Positions 5,130 through 9,162 of a stretch of DNA of 9,162 bases are shown here, one piece after another. The number at the start of each line of letters is the position of its first letter. Position 1 is the stretch's first letter. The DNA is from Bacteroidales bacterium (lineage in GTDB: Bacteria; Bacteroidota; Bacteroidia; Bacteroidales; UBA7960): assembly GCA_007123065.1 (NCBI GenBank), contig SKSI01000050.1, positions 1-9,162 of the forward strand, read 5' to 3'. Made by a program: the position numbers and the translations under genes. The notes under the pieces are model-generated. The model did not search any database, was not told where the DNA came from, and saw only the letters and a program-made list of their open reading frames with translations.

Positions 5130-6521
5130 CCTTGCCCTGATCCGGGTAGTTCTGTTTATCCAGCATTCCACCCTGAAGGTTTCCCCGACGGTATAACCGT
5201 GAAAGAAGATCTCTTCATTATTTGGAAAGTACTGTCTGAATGTGCTGGCTAATTGCTCAGCCCGTTCTCTTACTGCTTCTTCTTCGGCTATATTTTGTGC
5301 TTCCTCGAATTTATCGACGGCAGTCCAGAATGCTGCTTTTTTGGTTACGTCGTCGTCGCCGCATTCATTGGCGCTTTCTGCATACATTTCTCCGATCAGG
5401 AGGAGTGGTCGCCCGTCGGTGGGGTTTATCTGATGTGCTTGTCGCGCATAGCGTCTGGCCTGAGGCAGGTCGCGCAGCTGGCGAAAGCTTATTTCTGCCA
5501 TTAGCCAGGAAGCCCGGAAAATGCGGTCTATGTATGCTTCTTCATTTTCTTCAACAAAAAGATCAACGGCCTGCTGATAATATCTGATGGCATCTCTGTA
5601 GCTTTCTCTGTTGTTTTCGAGCCGTCCCATCAGGAAGGCGGACTCCCCTTCGGGCTGAATTTCATGCAGCTTTTTGGTGGTTTCATAAAAGAGCTCTTCG
5701 TTTGTACAGCCGGCGTTGTCGAGGATACTGGTAATCCTTTCAAGCAGTTCGACATCTTCGGGATTTGATTCAAAGCGGGGACCATAAACTGCTGCAAGGT
5801 TATCACAGGTAGCATAGGGTTCAAACATTGCCCTGATGTTGTTTTTTGCCGGGTTGTAGAATCGGGCGTCACCCGGATTGTGTTCCAGGTTGTATTCAAT
5901 AATATTGGTAGCCCTGTCGTAGGCTTCCAGGATGGTTTCTTGTTCGAGAAGTGCAGCATCTGCCAGACGAATGGTTGATTGAAAGTTGATCAGCAGTACA
6001 TCTGCACCGGCATTCATCCCTTCGAGTTCGATGGACCGTTCACACAGATCATAGAGTTCCTGAACAGCTGAGGGTTGCAGCTGATAGAGGTCGGCGGCTT
6101 TACGTCCCAGCACGCGCCCCTCTTCACCAAACATTTCAATACGCTGATCGTATACCATCATCAGCGTGTCGACCCAGGCTTCTCTTCTGGCAGGATCGGT
6201 CTCAGTATTGTAGAAGTGTTTGATTATATTGGCACCGTGGATGTAAATGTTCAGTGTTGCCAACGGGCAGCTTTCAAACATATACTTCCATGGTTCATAG
6301 GCCATTTCATAATTTCGCTGGCGGTAATACTCGGCATAGAGCGACCAGTTTCTAACGCATTGCACGCTGTCTTCTCCGTAGCGCTGATCCTGCTGTTCAA
6401 GAACAGCAGACAGGTCAGCGGCGTTGGCCAGTGAGGCCTGAGCGGTTTCCGGTTTCCCTGCCAGGATGGCTATCATCAATACCCCAAGGGCAGTCATTGC
6501 AATTGATCTCAGTGTTTTCAT
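5127..6521 (-). CDS. Exported tetratricopeptide-repeat protein
   Basis: A 464-residue protein with a signal peptide (positive start, hydrophobic 9-21, likely cleavage near AQA-S at 27-30), so periplasmic or envelope associated. Helical-repeat character runs throughout: clearest are SAFLMGRLENNRESYRDAIRYY (295-316) and a canonical TPR at ~337-370 that includes ARRYARQAHQINP (355-367). A coiled-coil-like, Glu/Ala-rich stretch occupies 400-425. The C-terminal motif EEIFFHGYTVGETFRVECWI (436-455) is, from memory, a conserved ending of this Bacteroidota TPR family. No catalytic motif is seen; a scaffold role in envelope assembly is inference from its place between an outer membrane barrel gene and lptC. 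It begins 53 nt after the barrel gene. The upstream gap holds small AT-rich inverted repeats (6525-6542) and AACCTGCAGGTT (6557-6568). Confidence 0.9.
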   Translation of the reverse strand: MKTLRSIAMTALGVLMIAILAGKPETAQASLANAADLSAVLEQQDQRYGEDSVQCVRNWSLYAEYYRQRNYEMAYEPWKYMFESCPLATLNIYIHGANIIKHFYNTETDPARREAWVDTLMMVYDQRIEMFGEEGRVLGRKAADLYQLQPSAVQELYDLCERSIELEGMNAGADVLLINFQSTIRLADAALLEQETILEAYDRATNIIEYNLEHNPGDARFYNPAKNNIRAMFEPYATCDNLAAVYGPRFESNPEDVELLERITSILDNAGCTNEELFYETTKKLHEIQPEGESAFLMGRLENNRESYRDAIRYYQQAVDLFVEENEEAYIDRIFRASWLMAEISFRQLRDLPQARRYARQAHQINPTDGRPLLLIGEMYAESANECGDDDVTKKAAFWTAVDKFEEAQNIAEEEAVRERAEQLASTFRQYFPNNEEIFFHGYTVGETFRVECWINRTTRIRAR

Positions 6522-6574
6522 TCTTTATTATTTGAATAATAATCGTTTATTATATCAACCTGCAGGTTTGCAGC

Positions 6575-7855
6575 TTAGAAAAATCTTCTTCTGATAAACC
6601 ATCTTTCGTATATACTGACGCCAATATTCAGGCGATAGAAGTTCTCTTTCATAGCGTGGTTATCAAGAGTTCCGCGCTGGCTGTATTCAAACCCGATATT
6701 GAGTCCTGAAAGAGCCCTTCTTACAGGTATGAATAGTCCAAAAGTTATGCCAAACTCATTAAGCGGGTCGATTCCCTGGTCGATGTATGATTGTCCGTAA
6801 CGTATTCCGGCGGAATAATGCACTCTGTGATAAAACGGGGAATAGGTTTCCACATTAGGTCTGAACTGCACTCCGGCAGCAACGCGATAGCTGTCATTAA
6901 AGTCGCCCTGACGATGCGGCAATGCAAAATCTTCCCAGTTTTGCCATTGGTAATCGACTCCGGCCGACCAATTGCGGTTGATCCGGGAGAACATTCCGAA
7001 TCCATAATAGCCGGGAAGGGTCAGGAAGTCATCAATCCGTTCCGTTTCTGCGATGGTATCATATAAGTTGGCACCGGGGATTCTTCTTCTCAAAATTTCC
7101 GTGCTGCTCAGCTTGATATCGTCCTGATTTCCGAATGTTGCACCGATGATAAGGTTTCGGTTTTGGGAGAATTCAAACTCGTACTGCATCCCAAAACCGA
7201 GGATCCAGCCTCTGGCATGGTCCGTTTCGAGCTTGCTGGTTTGGTAAACACCCGGTGAGTCGGCAGACACGCTGGCTTCCCTGTTGAGTTTTCCAAAAAT
7301 ATAGGAAGCATTCATCCCCAGCGATAGATTTCCGATGGGTTGAATGGCAGTTCCAACGAAGAGCTGCGACAATCCACCGCTGCCTTCATACAGGTAATTG
7401 ATCGTGCCGATATCCTCGTGCTCTTCTGTCTCCCTGATGTTATACCCCATCAGGCTATATGGTTTGATACCTGCACCCACAGCCCACCAGCGGGTAACGG
7501 GAAAAGCGAAACTGACATTTCCAAGTGATACGTAGTCTGCATCCTGACGGACAGCATCGGTCTCTTGCCGGTAGAAATGGCTCACCATCGTGGCATCAAA
7601 AACAAACGAAGTGGTGTCAACGGCGGAGTAGGATGCAGGATTTACATCATTGACAAACATATTGGAACGAAAACCCTGACTAAGTCCTCCCATTCCCATA
7701 TTCTGATAATAATGATTGAAACGAACCTCTCCCACCCCATAGATCGAATAAGGCATATTGATTCTGTTTTGCGCCTGCAGTTCCGGCAGGGTGGTCAGAA
7801 TACTGATGATCAACAGGAAAAGCGTGATCGGCTTTAAATTATTTGGTTTAAACAT
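6575..7855 (-). CDS. Outer membrane beta-barrel protein (FadL-like family)
   Basis: A 426-residue exported barrel. The signal peptide (hydrophobic 10-20) has a likely cleavage after LQA at 28. Mature features: a glycine/aromatic start with MGMGGLSQGFRS (53-64), the NPASYS segment (72-77) seen in FadL/OmpP1-type proteins, then about a dozen alternating amphipathic strands, several ending in aromatic residues, and a terminal Phe (RRRFF), the usual recognition signal for barrel insertion. The FadL-type hatch cannot be judged from sequence alone, so hydrophobic-compound transport is only a suggestion; in Bacteroidota such proteins are mostly left as hypothetical outer membrane proteins. The ATG at 7853-7855 overlaps the coaX stop (7848-7850), suggesting translational coupling. 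The cargo is unknown. It and the following TPR protein form a neighbouring pair of exported proteins. Confidence 0.88.
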   Translation of the reverse strand: MFKPNNLKPITLFLLIISILTTLPELQAQNRINMPYSIYGVGEVRFNHYYQNMGMGGLSQGFRSNMFVNDVNPASYSAVDTTSFVFDATMVSHFYRQETDAVRQDADYVSLGNVSFAFPVTRWWAVGAGIKPYSLMGYNIRETEEHEDIGTINYLYEGSGGLSQLFVGTAIQPIGNLSLGMNASYIFGKLNREASVSADSPGVYQTSKLETDHARGWILGFGMQYEFEFSQNRNLIIGATFGNQDDIKLSSTEILRRRIPGANLYDTIAETERIDDFLTLPGYYGFGMFSRINRNWSAGVDYQWQNWEDFALPHRQGDFNDSYRVAAGVQFRPNVETYSPFYHRVHYSAGIRYGQSYIDQGIDPLNEFGITFGLFIPVRRALSGLNIGFEYSQRGTLDNHAMKENFYRLNIGVSIYERWFIRRRFF

Positions 7856-8651
7856 TATGCTTTAGCATTAGATTAAGTCCATGCAGGACTATGTTGTCGA
7901 TTGCAAATATCCTACTTTTTACCTTTTTGGCAAAGATTTTTCCATCTCCACCGGACAATATAACGTTAAAAAAACCTATTTCTTTTTCCCAGGCAGCTAT
8001 AAGACCGTCCATTTCAGCAGTTATACCGTTGATAACGCCCGACATCATTGAGGCTACGGTACTGTCTCCAATGAGCGGTGTTTCTTCCGCAATTTTATTT
8101 ACCAGAGGCAGTTTACCGGTAAAGTGGTGCATTGCCTGAAGTCTCATGTGCAATCCGGGTGTGATGGTCCCGCCGAGGTATTCTCCGTGTTCGGTAACAA
8201 AATCTGCGGTAATGCAGCTCCCCGCGGTGAGCACCAACGTGTTTTGTCCGGAAAACATGTGAGCCGCTGCAACTGCCGCTGCAAGCCGGTCGCTGCCCAA
8301 GGTTTCAGGCGTTTTATAACGCATTGTAATGGGCAACTTCAGGTGCGGACCGGCAAGAAAAACCGGAAAGTTGAAAGTTGACAACCAATTGAATTCGGGA
8401 GCTACTGTTTCAAAAGCATTGCTTTCCGATAATGTTTCAGACTGCTTTGACACGTTATCAGATATCCTGACGGAAGATATGATTGCCGCTTCGGTCTGGA
8501 GTGGATCTATCCATTCACGCAGGTGTGCATCATCAACCGCGGATCCGACCCATAGCCTGAACATCTCTTCTCCCTGAAAAAAAGCTATTTTAATATTGGT
8601 ATTGCCAATATCAATGACCAGATGTCTTGATCCTTCGGGGCCGTCAGGCAT
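7848..8651 (-). CDS. coaX: Type III pantothenate kinase (CoaX)
   Basis: Phosphorylates pantothenate with ATP, the first step of coenzyme A synthesis, in the cytoplasm. The 267-residue length is normal. ASKHA-fold motifs: phosphate-1 DIGNTNIK (14-21); TPETLGSDRLA (114-124), containing the catalytic-site GxDR aspartate D121; phosphate-2 region LTAGSCITAD (141-150); GGTITPG (160-166), substrate/dimer loop; ILSGGDG (231-237), adenosine region. The phosphate-2 motif is usually D-x-G-T, but here Thr142 and Ser145 replace the Asp and Thr (codons ACC and AGC), so this aspartate is missing while the others remain. The chosen ATG leaves a ~10-residue leader before the first strand, slightly longer than usual; no other in-frame ATG lies nearer the core. 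First gene of the leftward cluster, with a -7 promoter element about 96 nt upstream, and overlapping the next gene by 8 nt. Confidence 0.95.
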   Translation of the reverse strand: MPDGPEGSRHLVIDIGNTNIKIAFFQGEEMFRLWVGSAVDDAHLREWIDPLQTEAAIISSVRISDNVSKQSETLSESNAFETVAPEFNWLSTFNFPVFLAGPHLKLPITMRYKTPETLGSDRLAAAVAAAHMFSGQNTLVLTAGSCITADFVTEHGEYLGGTITPGLHMRLQAMHHFTGKLPLVNKIAEETPLIGDSTVASMMSGVINGITAEMDGLIAAWEKEIGFFNVILSGGDGKIFAKKVKSRIFAIDNIVLHGLNLMLKHNV

Positions 8652-8669
8652 ACAATTGCTTTTGTTTCA

Positions 8670-8712
8670 AACGGAGCCTTACCGGGACAATCATTCGCAT
8701 TAAAACTCCGTT
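8670..8712 (-). other. Possible long-loop hairpin in the coaX leader
   Basis: AACGGAG (8670-8676) and CTCCGTT (8706-8712) are perfectly complementary over 7 bp with a 29-nt loop, between the coaX promoter element and start codon. It is short and not like any riboswitch I recognise; chance is possible. Confidence 0.25.
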
Positions 8713-8746
8713 GGTTATTTTTTGTTTATTTATTGAAAATGAGCGG

Positions 8747-8754
8747 CAAATGTA
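8747..8754 (-). promoter_or_regulatory. Bacteroidota-type -7 promoter element for coaX and downstream genes
   Basis: On the minus strand TACATTTG fits TAnnTTTG and lies about 96 nt before the coaX ATG. No exact TTG stands 19-21 nt upstream. It is the only such motif I found in the gaps in front of the five packed genes, so it may drive the whole run. Confidence 0.55.
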
Positions 8755-8816
8755 AGAATTGTTCCCTGAAAAAGGAATATTTTATGAAAAAAACCTGTGA
8801 AATAAAAAATCTTTTA

Positions 8817-8824
8817 TACATTTG
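8817..8824 (+). promoter_or_regulatory. Bacteroidota-type -7 promoter element for tRNA-Phe
   Basis: TACATTTG on the plus strand, identical to the coaX element and divergent from it, 17 nt before the tRNA. The -33 side has only a weak TGTG near 8796-8799 with a 17-19 nt gap. Confidence 0.65.
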
Positions 8825-8841
8825 CAGCTCCGATAACGATC

Positions 8842-8914
<73 letters not shown>

Positions 8915-8925
8915 CGTTAATTTAG

Positions 8926-8964
8926 AACCACTTGCAAGGTTTGTCCTTGTGGGTGGTTTTTTTG
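8926..8964 (+). terminator. Rho-independent terminator of tRNA-Phe
   Basis: A 14-bp stem including three G-U pairs (AACCACTTGCAAGG at 8926-8939, CCTTGTGGGTGGTT at 8945-8958), loop TTTGT, followed by TTTTT (8959-8963). It starts 11 nt after the tRNA. Confidence 0.9.
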
Positions 8965-8977
8965 TTATCCAAAGAAT

Positions 8978-9043
8978 TTAAGGTTAAGGTTAAGGTTAAG
9001 GTTAAGATTAAGATTAAGGTTAAGGTTAAGGTTAAGGTTAAGA
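8978..9043 (+). repeat. Hexamer tandem array TTAAGG/TTAAGA, 11 units
   Basis: Eleven consecutive 6-bp units: eight TTAAGG and three TTAAGA (units 5, 6 and 11). It is non-coding and starts 14 nt after the tRNA terminator. Confidence 0.95.
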
Positions 9044-9056
9044 AGCTCGAAGGAAG

Positions 9057-9162
9057 ATTCAACGAATCAACAAATCAACGATTCAACGATTCAACAAATC
9101 AACGATTCAACGAATCAACAAATCAACGATTCAACGAATCAACAAATCAACAAATCAACAAA
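9057..9162 (+). repeat. Octamer tandem array AWTCAACR, 13+ units, running off the window
   Basis: Thirteen uninterrupted 8-bp units plus 2 bp, all fitting A[A/T]TCAAC[G/A]. Three unit types (ATTCAACG, AATCAACA, AATCAACG) recur in a roughly 24-bp higher-order order before the last units homogenise to AATCAACA. The array continues past the window, so its full length is unknown. Confidence 0.95.

Noticed and set aside
8670..8712. Riboswitch in the coaX leader
   Set aside because: Only a 7-bp stem with a 29-nt loop; no motif of a known class is present.
9057..9162. CRISPR array
   Set aside because: Units are 8 bp, contiguous and without spacers.

Overview
The window looks like a chromosomal segment of a Bacteroidota bacterium, probably a Bacteroidales/Marinilabiliales-type lineage (lineage is inference). 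Three things point there: promoter-like TAnnTTTG (-7) motifs stand where promoters are expected, there are no obvious Shine-Dalgarno sequences, and the gene order type III pantothenate kinase - outer membrane beta-barrel - TPR protein - LptC - CNNM/CorC-type membrane protein - PpiD/SurA-type peptidyl-prolyl isomerase is one I recognise from Bacteroidota genomes.

Layout: 1-506 is a non-coding, repeat-rich stretch ending in a good rho-independent terminator for the leftward operon. From 507 to 8651 six genes all lie on the minus strand, transcribed right to left: coaX (8651-7848), an outer membrane barrel protein (7855-6575, overlapping coaX by 8 nt), a periplasmic TPR protein (6521-5127), lptC (5063-4506), a CNNM/CorC-like CBS-domain membrane protein (4403-3135) and a ppiD-like foldase (2624-507). 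The first five are tightly packed. ppiD is separated by about 510 bp of repeats and has its own candidate promoter. To the right, a tRNA-Phe(GAA) gene is read divergently on the plus strand with its own promoter motif and a strong terminator. Two microsatellite-like tandem arrays follow it and run to the window end.

Functionally, apart from coaX (first step of CoA synthesis), the cluster is about the cell envelope: LptC carries lipopolysaccharide across the periplasm, PpiD-type foldases assist exported proteins, the barrel and TPR proteins are exported, and the CNNM protein is an inner-membrane ion transporter or sensor candidate.

I see no defence system, phage, transposase or CRISPR array. 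The unusual content is between genes: an approximately 200-bp imperfect inverted repeat pair that brackets ppiD, two perfect palindromes (24 and 44 bp) sharing one core in the lptC/CNNM gap, several TGTCAT-ended palindromic elements, and the tandem arrays beside the tRNA. These look like dispersed or mobile palindromic repeat families rather than a new protein system. The CoaX phosphate-2 motif also lacks its usual aspartate.
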